Counted from the first letter of the stretch, positions 10,501-20,566 are shown. The stretch: 64,000 bases of DNA from Plantago ovata (GCA_028274465.1 CM051457.1:107569982-107633981), one strand, 5' to 3'. Notes: a model not told the origin generated them from the letters alone. Translations and numbers: made by a program.

Positions 10501-12753
10501 GCACACTATCTCCTTTCCAGTTGAGTAGCAATTATCTCCAGATCTCAAACCTGTCATCACACATTTATTTGCAGAATTGTATACAGTACAAGCATCTTTG
10601 TTAAACTTAACAAAGTGATTATCATCACACAACTGGCTTATACTTAACAGGTTGGCTTTTAGGCCATCGACAAGATACACATCTTTAAGAGCTGGAAGTC
10701 CTGCAACATTCAAAACACCTTTACCAAGAATGTTACTCTTGGAACCACCACCATAGGTTACCATACCACCCTTCATTGGTGAGATATCCTGCAAATAGTC
10801 CGAATTTCCAGTCATGTGACGGGAACAGGCACTATCAAAATACCATGTACCTGCAAAGTTAGTATCAACAGCAGACAAGACAACATTACATGATAATGTT
10901 TCAGGGTCAGGTTTATCAGAAACAGTTGTGAGTTTTTCAGAGGGTTCTGCGACATCAACGTTGTCTGAGTCGTTGGGCAACGTCTCGGGCAACATTGACA
11001 GCGCAGTTTTCTTCTTTGAAAAAGTTTTGTGAAAATCATGGCAATAAGGTTTAAGATGGCCATGTTTTTTGCAAAAACTACAGAAATAGATCCTTTTCTT
11101 TTTGGATGACCCTTCAGTTGTGTCAACTTCAGAATCACCTTTTGATTTAACAAAATTAGGACCTAACGGAAACTTTGGGGGGCCTTTCTTTCTCACAACT
11201 CTTTCTTTGAAACCTACACCTTCTGTACCTGTTGAACTAATATTCAGACATTCTTTAAGGAGATCAGAAGAGTTAGTATATTTACCTAAAGTTCCCTCAA
11301 CTTTGAGTAACTTAGCACTTACAGATTCGAATGCTTTGTCCTTCTTTGTTAGGGCAACTTCAAGGCTGGTGACAGTGGTCTGCAAGATTTCAATCTTGCT
11401 TTTCTGGCGTTTGATCAGATCCTCCTTTGCTTCAACATCGGCTAGTAAAGCTTCAACCATCTCTTGAAGTTCTACTAAGGCTTCCTCATGTGTTGTCTGA
11501 TCATCCTCATCCTCAGTTTCTGCGTCTTCCTCCTTTGCTTCTATATCTACATCAGCAACATTAGCTATAAGATTATTAAAAGACAAAGAAGAGATAGTTA
11601 CCTCATCTGATGTTGAGACAGCAGTTGCGTCAACTGTGCTGTCAACATTGTCAGACACTGCCGCAAAGAGTGAGATAACTTCATCCGTTTCAGATTCAAA
11701 ACCCTCTTCATCGTCCAAATCAACCCAATATGCTGTACCCTTGACCTTCCTTTGAGTATTTGCACACTCATTGGCATAATGACCCCAACCTTTGCAAGCT
11801 CTACACTGAATCTTATCAAAGTTCTTGGAATCGGCTCTAGGGATCTCAGTATAGGATTTTTTGGAATAGTCTTTGCTTGGCTTAGAGGAAGTAGAAGCAG
11901 AACGGGGTTTAAAAACATTGGCTTGGGCTTCACTACTTACTTTGGTCTTATTCAACTTCTTAAACAAGGAATGAGCTCTCTTAACAAGATAAGCTTTTGA
12001 CTTAGATTCATCAAAATCCTCAAGACAAATACTATCATTATCACGATCAACGTTAGTTCTAAAGGCACTAGAAGATTTCTGATAGTGTTCTTCCTGATCT
12101 ATGATGTTCATCTCATTCGTTTTAAGAATATTCATAAGAGAAGTAAGGTCCATAGTACTATACTGTGGGCTTTCTTCTAAAGCAGAAATTTTCATATTGA
12201 ACCTAGGGGGAAGGGATCTCATAGCTTTACGTACCAAGGTTTTGTTGGGCATAACCTCTCCTAGTTGGGCAGATTCATTGGATATGTCCATAATCTTGGC
12301 AAAGTAGGTTGAAATATCCTCATCCTCCTCCATCCTGAGTCTCTCGAACTTTGTGGCTAACATACGTAGCTTAGTGTCTTTCACACTAGAATCACCTTCA
12401 CAATGACTCTGCAGAATATCCCAAGCTTGCTGCGCAGAAACACAGTTAGAAATAAGACGAAACATATGAGTATCAACCCAAGTAAAAAGGATATTAAGAG
12501 CCTTCTCATTGCTGTTGTACTCCGCCTTCTGAGCTGGGGTATAATCTGCATATTTGACAGGAAGTTTGTCTCCATGGGCATCAGGCTCCTTCAAAGGAAG
12601 AACATAATGCTTGAGACAGGCTTCCCAGCATTGAGCATCAACAGACTTCAGGTAGGTTCGAATCCTCAATTTCCAGTAAGCATAATTGGAGCCATCAAGC
12701 ACTGGCATACGCCCTACGTTGGGATTAGGATTAAGCAACGAGTTGGAATCCAT
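7555..12753 (-). CDS. gag-pol polyprotein, intact, 1732 aa
   Basis: This single uninterrupted frame starts at the ATG at 12753, 38 bases downstream of the primer binding site. Gag (about 1-300) contains LDGSNYAYWKLRI. Two CX2CX4HX4C zinc knuckles follow (CRACKGWGHYANEC near 314; CSFCKKHGHLKPYC near 553). The protease motif is FDSACSRHMTG near 639, with Ala where DSG or DTG is usual. Integrase (about 760-960) has the zinc-binding LWHQKLGHV...CEECLKGK and catalytic HMDLMGP, VDDFSR, TDHGREF and PQQNGIAERKNR. Reverse transcriptase (about 1250-1500) has YVDDIVFGG. RNase H (about 1585-1700) has SDSDWAGD, STAEAEYVA and CDNLSAIHI. All core motifs are present, so the element may still be mobile. The DSA triplet in the protease is the only oddity I see. 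Confidence 0.95.
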   Translation of the reverse strand: MDSNSLLNPNPNVGRMPVLDGSNYAYWKLRIRTYLKSVDAQCWEACLKHYVLPLKEPDAHGDKLPVKYADYTPAQKAEYNSNEKALNILFTWVDTHMFRLISNCVSAQQAWDILQSHCEGDSSVKDTKLRMLATKFERLRMEEDEDISTYFAKIMDISNESAQLGEVMPNKTLVRKAMRSLPPRFNMKISALEESPQYSTMDLTSLMNILKTNEMNIIDQEEHYQKSSSAFRTNVDRDNDSICLEDFDESKSKAYLVKRAHSLFKKLNKTKVSSEAQANVFKPRSASTSSKPSKDYSKKSYTEIPRADSKNFDKIQCRACKGWGHYANECANTQRKVKGTAYWVDLDDEEGFESETDEVISLFAAVSDNVDSTVDATAVSTSDEVTISSLSFNNLIANVADVDIEAKEEDAETEDEDDQTTHEEALVELQEMVEALLADVEAKEDLIKRQKSKIEILQTTVTSLEVALTKKDKAFESVSAKLLKVEGTLGKYTNSSDLLKECLNISSTGTEGVGFKERVVRKKGPPKFPLGPNFVKSKGDSEVDTTEGSSKKKRIYFCSFCKKHGHLKPYCHDFHKTFSKKKTALSMLPETLPNDSDNVDVAEPSEKLTTVSDKPDPETLSCNVVLSAVDTNFAGTWYFDSACSRHMTGNSDYLQDISPMKGGMVTYGGGSKSNILGKGVLNVAGLPALKDVYLVDGLKANLLSISQLCDDNHFVKFNKDACTVYNSANKCVMTGLRSGDNCYSTGKEIVCNQVKVEDAVLWHQKLGHVGYRNMDRIWKLEAVRGVPKLHQSGKMVCEECLKGKQTRVSHGVVPTSPDRPTGTTSCFELLHMDLMGPVEVATINGKKYAFVIVDDFSRYTFIYFLKEKSETIHFFKTFYNLIQNLYKTSIKKIRTDHGREFENSLFTDFCNKTGIFHEFSAPKTPQQNGIAERKNRTIQEMGRVMLNSMNVAKRFWGEAFNTACHVINRVYLRPGTTMTPYEILKGNKPNLSYFHVFGCTCYILNDRDYLKKLDSKSDKGFFLGYSNNSHAYRVYNLRLKTIQESVNVAFNDSTSVSDKSEETGTWDYVYLPANEESDVEVVSTPVDVVPTSETIEPSISTEGGPSTSDTTDDGDALRTDEQQDIQTAQTPVTPVQDRVDETLDDVASTPSGEEDDTQDEPQEPSSEYGKGKRTAGKKVDYKELAGLKSRVARIKAISHLALTCQCLLDQSYPVPVRASCFVSIVEPKNYKEALLDHHWIEAMQDELNQFEKNKVWTLVPRPANMNVIGTKWIFKNKTDESGTIVRNKARLVAQGYTQVEGVDFDETFAPVARIESIRLLLALSCYLNITLQQMDVKGAFLYGIIDKEAYVEQPKGFEDPFYPHHVYKLQKALYGLKQAPRAWYDKLTQFLLEFGFTRGAGDRTLFVLKSDSHILIAQIYVDDIVFGGTHKPLVTKFIEATKSTFEMSMIGELTYFLGLQVKQESNGLFLNQSKYAKNLVKRFGLENAKPLSTPMRTSTKLTKGGVGDDVDPTLYRSMIGSLLYLSASRPDIQFAVCLCARFQSEPKTPHLNAVKNILRYVSGTVDLGIWYTRETNLHLAGFSDSDWAGDTDDRRSTSGGCFYLGNNLISWFSRKQNCVSLSTAEAEYVAAASCATQLLWLKSMLSDYCLRSESLMLFCDNLSAIHIAQNPVQHARTKHIDIRHHFLRELVEAQTLGIDHIDTNNQLADIFTKPLDPDRFLSLRRSIGLCTL

Positions 12754-12790
12754 CGTGTACCTGTAAGATCACTGAGGTAAACAGAGACAA

Positions 12791-12802
12791 GCTCTGATAC
12801 CA
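12791..12802 (-). promoter_or_regulatory. primer binding site (initiator Met-tRNA)
   Basis: On the element strand TGGTATCAGAGC begins two bases after the 5' LTR end, matching the usual complement of the plant initiator Met-tRNA 3' end. Confidence 0.9.
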
Positions 12803-12804
12803 AC

Positions 12805-13634
12805 TGATAAAACACGTGAACTCTAAAACAATAAGAGTTAGTCCAGAATCTAAAACTCCTACAGAGTACGTTTGGTATTCCTGAAAAACGATAGCAAAGT
12901 TGTCTATAAAGTTTATGCAACGTTAACGACAACTTCGATAACCTGTCAATCAATAAAGCAATATAAAATAATACGTGCACAGAGATTATGAAAGCAGCGG
13001 TAAAGAGACACACGTATAAACTTTTATTCTAACTGTTATTCACAGCTAGATGCTTTATTAGCAAAAACGACTAGATCAATATGTTGAGTACAATGAATAT
13101 CGAACTCACCTATTTATCTAGTAAACGACACAACACAACCTAGATTATCTAATCTATATGAGAACCAACTCACCTATACTCCCTCGAGGAATATATAAAC
13201 AGGTTGTGTAAATAGACTACAAACAAAAGACTTGAACAACTAACGTTGAAACCGGCGTTGAGCAACTTCAAGTGTAATCTGCAAAACTGAACGTGTATCG
13301 TTCTTGTGTGTGTTCTTCAATGTCGACTTTGGCACTCTATTTATAGTGTTATAAACACCCTTGAATTTCGTGTGGAAGTCTTCATTGAATCAGATTAGAA
13401 CATCTCTTCTAATTGAACTTGAACTCCAAAACGTGTTCACATTGATGAAGTAGTTTCCTAGTCAACTTCGACTTTGAAGTTGCCAGAACATGACGAATCC
13501 AACTAGAACTCTTTTCTCGTTCTTGATATATATATCCTTCTTGAATTCGATCTTTGTTAAGTTAAGGTAAAACAATCCCAATACAATTAGGATAATGTCC
13601 ATAAGGAGATTAACGTAAAAACGTTACTCTAACA
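12805..13634 (-). repeat. 5' LTR of the Sirevirus-like element
   Basis: 830 bp, with TGTTAGAG at its outer end. It directly follows the truncated PG exon. A read-through PG transcript would meet a stop after three LTR-encoded codons (K-L-L-E-stop). Confidence 0.95.
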
Positions 13635-14499
13635 ATTTGGTAGTGGTAGGTCCAAGTTCGCCGGTATATGTGAGATCAATGTCACAAATCTCCACCCCTT
13701 GACATGGTTTGGAGCTACTGCAATTAAGTACAACGGCATCTGGAGTGGCTGATGTTCCTCGGATATTCTTAATTGTAACATCTCTAATCTGTATAAGTGA
13801 TGCAGCCTGCATGAACACCAAGCATCATATATTATATACGTCAACTGATAATTGGAATAATAAAGATTACAAAAATATAATTTGCATAAAGATATTAAAG
13901 TTTTCACCTCATCGTGAAGAAATAAAATGAGTAACATTGTCGCATCGCACCTTAATATGTGTATAAAATGATGAAATATGTTTAACTATGAGAGATAACT
14001 TGCATCCAATTTGCAGAGGTTATAGGGACAATATTCTTGATCAAAGATGATTGGTGTACTGACGTTTTCCATGATAAGGTCTTCGAAATGCAATTTAGAG
14101 ATTACTAGTTTTCCTGGGGCAGAGGGCCAAGTCTTGATTCTAATACCATTTTGTGTTCCCTTGAATGTACAGTTCTTGATATAGATACCTGTCACATCTT
14201 TTTCTTCTGGGTTCTTACCGAGGCTTCCAATGCTAATGCCATGGCCTGGACATAAGGTTTATCTGAGTCAGCCGGTGCAGATATGGTAAATCTTTGGAAT
14301 GTAACATTTACACTAGACATAAGGTTTACCTGGAAATTCTTGCTATCTTTGACCGTCACATCTTGGATGATTGAATTGTTGATAAAATTCAAGCTCAAAT
14401 TCTACAAACACAAAATTAAAGAAGTATTAGTTGTAACCGGAATTCTATCAAAACATGGGATCCAAAACTGGAGTAATATCTCCATATATGGATAAACAC

Positions 14500-15045
14500 T
14501 CCACATAAACTAGTGCACTAATTACATATAAACTAGTGCTCGGTTAGTTTCTTACATTTTCACCCCAGCCGTTAGTAAAAGCTTACAAAGGTCCAACCAT
14601 TAACTTATAACTTTCAGACCCCTCCCCTTTGATAACATCTAAAAAGAAAATAAACTAATTATAACTTTAAACTTAACTAACGAAAATTTAAAAAAAAATC
14701 ATAATGATATACAATAAAATAAATACTTATCATAATGACATATTATCTGTTTTTGTTTATAATAATTATAAAGAATCACAATACCATTGTATTATATTTA
14801 CATGCATAAATTGTTAGTTTATATAATTATGCTAGTTTTAAAAAAAAATTATTACATACCCGACCAAGTTAACAAAATTTCAATAAGATTCATATATTAC
14901 ATAGTTTCTATTAATTTATGTGTAGTTTAATTACTTTTTTCTTTAAAAATAGTATTTGTATTTATTACATCATCATGTGGTATAAAAGTTAAAAATTTAA
15001 CGGCTAAAATTTTATCGGAGCACTAGTTTATGTGTAATTTAGTTA
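14500..15045. repeat. possible MITE inside PG intron 2
   Basis: The words CATAAACTAGTGC and AAACTAGTGCTCGG near 14505-14545 reappear inverted as CGGAGCACTAGTTTATGTG near 15016-15034. Together they bound an AT-rich, non-coding 0.5-kb segment in the minus-strand PG intron. The target duplication is not clear, so the class is unknown. Confidence 0.4.
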
Positions 15046-15690
15046 TTATTCGTGGAAGGTTGGTTTAAAAAACACCCTAATTTTTATATTATGGATAATC
15101 CGTTAATTTGATTGTGTAAATTACTAACTTACAATTGGCGTCACATTTGCTTTTTGAACCAAGATGAAAGTCGTTTTTCTTCCAGGCCTGAAATCCACGG
15201 CCGTCAAAACTCCACCCCCAGAGATTTCCAAATTATTCACGTAATTAATTGTAACCCATTCCGCTTCCTTGTCTGGTAGGGCACCTAGGGGTGCTTGCAA
15301 TGTACCTTCAACCTTGAGATGAATCGAAGTAGCCTTGCTCGCATCCCCAACCAATTTCACTTGGTTTAGCATCCACGTGCCTTTTGGTATCACTATACTC
15401 ACCGGCTCAGGGCATGCCAACGCCTCCGTCCATGCTTTGCACAAAGCCTGTATAGTGTATACATACATAATAAGCGTAAGTACGTAAATATTTATTTATT
15501 TTGATATTCCATCTCAATTCTCGTAATCATGAAATTCAACATATATTGTTGTTAATGCACTTACCTGGCTAACACAGCCGCCACCGGGTTGTGCACCATA
15601 TTTGGTGATATCAAAAATCTTTGTGCCATTTGCGATGCACGTCAACAATGACAAAGCCAGTAAGATTGATGCAATACAAATCTTAATCAT

Positions 15691-16000
15691 CCTTTTTTTT
15701 TTCTTTTTTTCTTTTTATATATAGTTTTTCTTTTTCTGTTTGGGTAATGTTACTAAGCTAAATAGGTAACCTAGCTATTGATGTTTCCGATGAAAAAGTT
15801 GGGACTGCATGTGCCGTTTTATAGCTAGTGTGATGGGGAGTTGAGATGTTGTAGGCATCATACTACCTTTAACCACAAACGTTATTTCCTTGCAAAATTG
15901 TGGTTGAAAAAGTTGGAGAAGATCTGTTCATTCATTCCAACTTCCAATTCAACAAGGACACTATTTCCCTATATATTCTTTCCTTCTTTTTCTTCTAATT
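15691..16000. other. upstream region of the polygalacturonase gene
   Basis: A pyrimidine-rich stretch (15691-15735 on the plus strand) lies just 5' of the PG start codon. A TTTTATAGC (15816-15824) is on the plus strand. No gene is seen. Confidence 0.4.
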
Positions 16001-16970
16001 TGTTGGAAATCTATGAGGTTTCTGTTAGTGATAATACTATTAATTCAAAGATATAACAATACAAAGTCAGAAATAGAAACGGATTTAAATCAAACCGCCT
16101 TTTGGTAACAAAATCAAGGCCTGTGATTGCACAGTTTCCTTAAAGCAATTACGCCCTCTCACCTATGGTGCTTAGAGACGTCGAGCGCTTGCCTCCCAGG
16201 ATACAACGATTATCTAAAACTACTAGCCGCACAAGCTAGCAGTTTCCGGCGAACTGGAACTGGTGCTCGGTTTATGCAGAGAAGGGATGGAGGAAGAACA
16301 GTGAGAAGAAGGCTCTTGGTATATCTCTTCTCACTGATTCAGAGACCATTTATAGATGAGGAATTATGTGTAACAACTCAGGGAATTGAAAATCTGTAAC
16401 TGAGCCACTAATGCTAGATCTGATTACAAAATCAAATCTACAATTATGCAGCAACAAATTCTCTGTAACTCCTTGTCAGTTACAAAACTTGAATTCGAAC
16501 TCAAAAGTTTCTGGAAGGGTCTACTGGACCGGTTGCAAAACGAAGCTCGCGCAAGCCGGGGCAGTTTTAGTTCAAACTAGTCCGACATTTGCACCTCACG
16601 TTGTGCACGCACACAAATCTGGCCAGGATTTGCACCCCCCCCCCCTTGCGGCCCGCATAGATAGTTCTCGAGACATCTAGCTATTCAACTTCAACATCAA
16701 GTGTAAGCTCTTATCTTATATACTAGTGAAACCTTTTGCATTTTTTCAATGTGGGACAAACCCACTCAAGCTTCCAACTTTGAGCAATTCTTCCTCACTA
16801 ACCCAAGGTCCGTTTTGGGCATACAATATATCAATTCGAAGCTCTCATTTCATAGCTTTCGACTATATATCTACTTTTCTCAATTAACAAGTAATTAAGA
16901 AATGGTCTCTATGTAAATATGTCCCTCTAGACATTATTTACTTCATTGTTTTCTTCAATATTTTCCAACA
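16001..16970 (-). mobile_element. probable solo LTR, minus orientation
   Basis: The segment has terminal inverted repeats TGTTGGAAA (16001) and TTTCCAACA (to 16970), the usual plant LTR ends. On the minus strand a GTCCCACATTG box is followed by TATATAAG (about 16716-16723), typical LTR promoter architecture. No internal pol sequence adjoins it. The flanking pentamers (TAATT left, GTTTC right) do not match, so insertion by simple solo-LTR formation is not proven. A C-run of about 13 bases sits near 16637. Confidence 0.5.
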
Positions 16971-17059
16971 GTTTCAACTCTCCATAAACTCATGTAATAG
17001 TATGAGTCAATTTAAATCATGTCAAATGGAGTGTTTACTACTTTCTGAACATGGAAGCA

Positions 17060-17290
17060 TAAGGCGGTGTAGTGATTTGGAGTCGGAGTAGGGAAGGAGA
17101 GTTGCAGGATTCGATCAGAGAATTAGACATAAGGTGTTTTAGGATGTTGGTATTTTTAAGAGTATTTCACATACTCTTTGTACAAGAATTGAAGTTGAAA
17201 CAATTTTTTTACTTATTAAAAAAAACGATGTTGGTGTAGTTGTGGAGATATAACGTGTTTTAGGGTGTTTGTATAAGAGTAGTTTAATAT
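17060..17290 (+). repeat. tRNA-type SINE-like repeat
   Basis: A segment starting AAGGCGGTGTAGTG and containing GGATTCGATC resembles a second copy at 62620-62725 (AAGGTGGTGCAGTGG ... GGTTCGATTCC). Both continue with ATAAGGTGKTTTAGG and TGTTTGTATA. The GGTTCGATTCC in the second copy is a good B box of a Pol III promoter. This copy has a degraded B box and a partly repeated tail (GTGTTTTAGG words at 17131 and 17256). Confidence 0.45.
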
Positions 17291-18774
17291 TTGCCCAAAA
17301 AAATACTTTTTGAACCATAGAAAAATTTAAGAGCCAAGCAGTACTATTATTCACTCCTCCCTTTAGAGATTTGAGAGTCTCAGTTGTAAATTGTAAAGGG
17401 GTGAAAACTGAAAAGGATGGAGGTGACATTCATTTTGATTTTATTCAACCTATAATGAATATATTGTTTTTCTCTGATGTAAAATTAAAAAACATTAGTT
17501 AACATAATATTACTTCGTTTGGAGAAACTTACCAACTTCAACTTCAAATTTGTTCTCTATGATTCTCTTTTTTACTATCACTCGACTAGCTAGACTTATA
17601 ACTCTGAGCTAGAATCTAATCATCATCAGTGACTTTCATCCATGATATGTGTGCAATGTATGAAGAAATTAAAGAACGAAGGAAAGAAAAAGAGAAGAGC
17701 TAATGGGAAAATGAAATGCAACTTTCAAACGTCAAATATTTTGACTAAATGATATATAAAAATCGGCCCTTTGAATACTCTGATGACAGCAAAGTTGACG
17801 GGACGGTCACCGAATATATAGGAAGGTGTAACACAAACTGAACATTTAGAATCTTCTCTAGTGTAAATGATAGTATTTCGCAAACTTGCAAAATATTAGA
17901 TATGTTCATACAAAGATTTGTTGTCAAGGATTATCAGCTTTCATCAACTTATAAGGATTTATATGTTCATATAAATCTTCACTCTAATGTTAACCCGGAT
18001 CAGGTCTCAATTTAGATTTAACCTATAGTTAAACTATGAGTTGACCCAGTTCGTATGTACTCATATTTCTTAATTACATTAATTAAATTTTTTGTATAAA
18101 AAATAGAATTTTACAATAAAACTAAATTAATTAAAACTTGGTCGGTGAAAATCTATATATACATGAAAGCTAGGTGTCTAGGCTCTTCCAATTTCATTCT
18201 CAAGAGCTTTCACACTATGTGGCAATAATTTTTTAGAGGATGAAAAAGATTCAATTTCATTTGTTTTGGTAAGTTTTCGTTCATCTAATTTTGGTAATTT
18301 TAATTCACCTTCCTCTTATAAAAAACGTCCAGCTATATATAAATTAAAAAATCCAAAATGTATACAACAAAACAAATTCTGGAATTAAAAAATAATATGT
18401 TAATTGAATTATTATACAACAAAACAGATTTCGGAATTTAAAAATATATCGTTTATTAATTAAATGCTGAATTATGGTGTCAATTAAATTCTTGGCAAAA
18501 TGAATGTTAAAATTAATAATAAATATTTTTTAATTTAAACGTGAATTAAAATGTTAATTAAAATCTAGGTAAAATATATTCTGGAATTAAAATTAAATTC
18601 GTAGACACTATTTTACGAAAATCAGTTTAATTGTTTTTAGTTTATTCATTCACAATTCATTTTAATTATTGAAAAATGATATTTAATAAATCAGTGATTT
18701 AATTATTTGTGTTTTGTATTTTAAGAATAATCTTTTTTGCAAATTCATGGAAATAATAAATTCAAAAAAAAAAC
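17291..18774. other. AT-rich intergenic, no gene seen
   Basis: Only short ORFs without recognisable domains. TAATTAAATT and GGAATTAAAA words recur between 18340 and 18620, giving a loose internal repetition. Confidence 0.5.
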
Positions 18775-18853
18775 AAAAGCTGTGGCCAGAGGGATTCGAA
18801 CCCGGGTTGCATATACCATGAACATCACCACATTCCACTCGGCCACAGCTTTT
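18775..18853 (-). ncRNA. tRNA-like Pol III unit, copy 1
   Basis: On the minus strand the unit has an A box TGGCCGAGTGG, a B box GGTTCGAATCC, complementary ends (GCTGTGGCC/GGCCACAGC) and a T-rich run right after the 3' end. A standard cloverleaf with a clear anticodon arm cannot be drawn, so it is tRNA-derived rather than a normal tRNA gene. Confidence 0.6.
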
Positions 18854-19086
18854 CAATCATTCATTATTGACAACATCAAGTATTGGTGTTTGGTTTAATA
18901 TTTTATGCTTTTAATTTTATTCATTCATTATTGACAACATCAAGTATTGGTGTTTGGTTTAATATTTTATGCTTTTAATTTTATTTAGTAACAATTAAGT
19001 TTTTTTCCGTAATAATTACTCTAGATTATGAGTTATTAAATGTGACATATAATCGAACAAATCATTTAATTGAAAAAAAAAAAAAC

Positions 19087-19165
19087 AAAAGTTGTGGCCA
19101 GAGGGATTCGAACTCGGGTGGCATATACCATGAACATCACCACATTCCACTCGGCCACAGCTTTT
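19087..19165 (-). ncRNA. tRNA-like Pol III unit, copy 2
   Basis: Second tandem copy. The terminal pair is slightly weaker (GTTGTGG on the plus strand), the A box is intact, and an oligo-T run of about 12 follows on the minus strand. The about 230 bp flanking copies 1 and 2 are also duplicated (the CAACATCAAGTATTG block). Confidence 0.6.
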
Positions 19166-19342
19166 CAATGGTTCATTATTGACAACATCAAGTATTGCTG
19201 TTCGATTTAATATTTTATGTTTTTAATTTTATTTAGTAACAATTAAGTTTTTTTCCGTAATAATTACTCTAGATTATGAGTTATTAAATGTGACATATAA
19301 TCGAATAAATCATTTAATTGACAAAAAAAAAAAAAAAAAACC

Positions 19343-19421
19343 AAAAGCTGTGGCCAAAGGGATTCGAACCCGAGTGGCATATACCATGAACATCACCACA
19401 TTCCACTCGGCCACAGCTTTT
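19343..19421 (-). ncRNA. tRNA-like Pol III unit, copy 3
   Basis: Third copy, with A box TGGCCGAGTGG and B box GGTTCGAATCC on the minus strand and an oligo-T run of about 18. It lies about 340 bp upstream of the first F-box-like gene and on the opposite strand. Confidence 0.6.
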
Positions 19422-19758
19422 CAATCATTCATTGTTTACAACATTAAGTATTGGTTTTCGATTTAATATTTTTTTTCGTAACAATATCTTTAAGTTATTT
19501 TGGTAAGTAATAATATTTATTGTCTTTCCTTTCTTCCCATGCACGCCTCATCAATGCTGAAAATCAAAATATATGGAATGTTCAGATTTTGTGCTTACAT
19601 AATGGGGTAAGTAATTTTAAAATTCAAACGGAGATTGCATGAATTAAGGAGCTTCTAAACCCTAAAAAACGATTATATATAGCTAACCTCATTCTGTATC
19701 CTCTCTATCAATTTCGGTTTTTGTCTTTTTAAATCAGTCGAATTCGAACTAAGAGGCA

Positions 19759-20566
19759 ATGAGTGGTCCGCAGGGTTCCGTAGGTTCAACAACGTCGTAT
19801 GAACACAATAAGAAAAGTCATTTGAAATGTTTGTTGCTTCTTGCATTCAGTGGTTGGATCGACTCATTTTCGATCATTGTGTGGTAAGTTCTCAATCCTG
19901 AAGTTCTTTGTCGATTTTATTATTTCATTCGCTAATAACACTTTTTGTTTCGATTTAAGTATGGATTCATTCAGGACCGTGTTTGATTACGAAGGGTTTT
20001 ATGAGAGCTTTGATCTTTCATCTATCTCTAACGAGCCATTAGCAACTCCTAATTTCTACTACATGATGCTAATTGTAAGTTTCATCTTTTGTTTTGATTT
20101 TTAATTTTGTACAATAATTGTTTAAACCTGTTGTCTAATGTTTTCTTCATTTTTTTCGTAGATCGATGTGTTTGCGTACCGTAACTTTCGTAGGGTCGAA
20201 CGCCTTCTAGGACATTTAACCGCTGCTAGACATCGAATGAACAGATATGCATCATGCATAGTTAGAATGTTGAGTGATGAAGATGAAGTGCGACAACGAG
20301 GATTATGTCTCTTTAAAGAGATTGCAACGGTGCCTGGAGGATTGTTTTGTTTGAAGAAATTTAGACAATATCTCTTAAAGCAGCTTTGTCAATTAAATCA
20401 TGGTGTGTTTGCTTTGAATTTTAACATTCCGAAATTTTATCGTAAGGATCATATTGTTGGGGAGGGGGGATTAGATGACGGTTTGTGCCTTGATTGTTTG
20501 GCAGATCGTGAAGTTCTATTCTATAGTCGTTCTAATGAGTTTCACGCGGCTATAGATGAAATCTAA
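19759..20566 (+). CDS. F-box-like small gene A (three exons, 214 aa)
   Basis: Exons 19759-19883, 19960-20074 and 20162-20566 with GT-AG introns in phases 2 and 0 give 214 residues. TATATATA at 19674-19681 is a likely TATA box. The protein resembles the canonical F-box gene at 29431 in exon structure and in the middle part (DVF.Y..FRRVERLL ... YASCIVRMLSDEDEVRQRGLCLFKEIA), and ends with a CLDCLADREV motif. The N-terminus (LKCLLLLAFSGWIDS) occupies the place of the F-box but lacks a clear F-box signature. I place it in the plant At2g35280/At1g67623-like F-box superfamily by analogy; its substrate is unknown. It could act as an SCF adaptor or have lost SKP1 binding. The gene and its upstream region are duplicated at 27745-29012. 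Confidence 0.75.

Larger units (their letters stand above)
4201..13634 (-). mobile_element. complete Sirevirus-like Ty1/copia retrotransposon inserted in PG exon
   Basis: Two 830-bp LTRs (4201-5030 and 12805-13634) flank an internal region on the minus strand. The 5-bp target duplication ATTTG lies at 4196-4200 and 13635-13639. The LTRs begin TGTTAGAG and end TTTTATCA on the element strand. The primer binding site TGGTATCAGAGC (initiator Met-tRNA) is at 12802-12791, and the polypurine tract AAAAAGGGGGAGAA is next to the 3' LTR (5044-5031). I found no difference between the LTRs by eye, which implies a recent insertion. Gag-pol is open throughout. Gag resemblance, LTR size and an extra ORF region between pol and the 3' LTR point to the Sirevirus (SIRE/Maximus) group, by inference. 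Confidence 0.95.
3915..15690 (-). pseudogene. exo-polygalacturonase (glycoside hydrolase 28) gene, broken and split by a retrotransposon
   Basis: Exo-PGs remove galacturonic acid from pectin in the cell wall; this copy is probably inactive. Exons on the minus strand are 15690-15565 (ATG and a signal peptide, MIKICIASILLALSLLTCIA), 15447-15133, 14401-14004, and 13806-13635 continuing after the insertion at 4200-3915. Family signatures present are GHGISIGSLGKN, RIKTW, DQEYCPYNLC, IKNIRGTSATP and the C-terminal KQNPP. The block that should carry NTDGIH and DDCISIGDG is missing between about 14275 and 14250, and the frame shifts there, so the catalytic aspartates are gone. Exon 2 contains about 22 residues read out of frame (15206 to about 15139). 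The third intron (14003-13807) appears to use a GC donor (GAT|GCAAGT). A 9.4-kb copia element interrupts the last exon after GPTTTK. Calling it exo-type rests on motif resemblance only. Confidence 0.9.

Noticed and set aside
12714..13013. Minus ORF beginning MCLFTAAFIISVHVLF, repeated at 3915-4409
   Set aside because: It lies in the LTR and is repeated because both LTRs carry it; in the left copy it merely runs on into the PG tail.
18775..19421. Functional tRNA-Ser or tRNA-Leu genes
   Set aside because: A and B boxes fit, but spacing, anticodon arm and T-stem pairing do not give a standard cloverleaf, so I call them tRNA-like units only.
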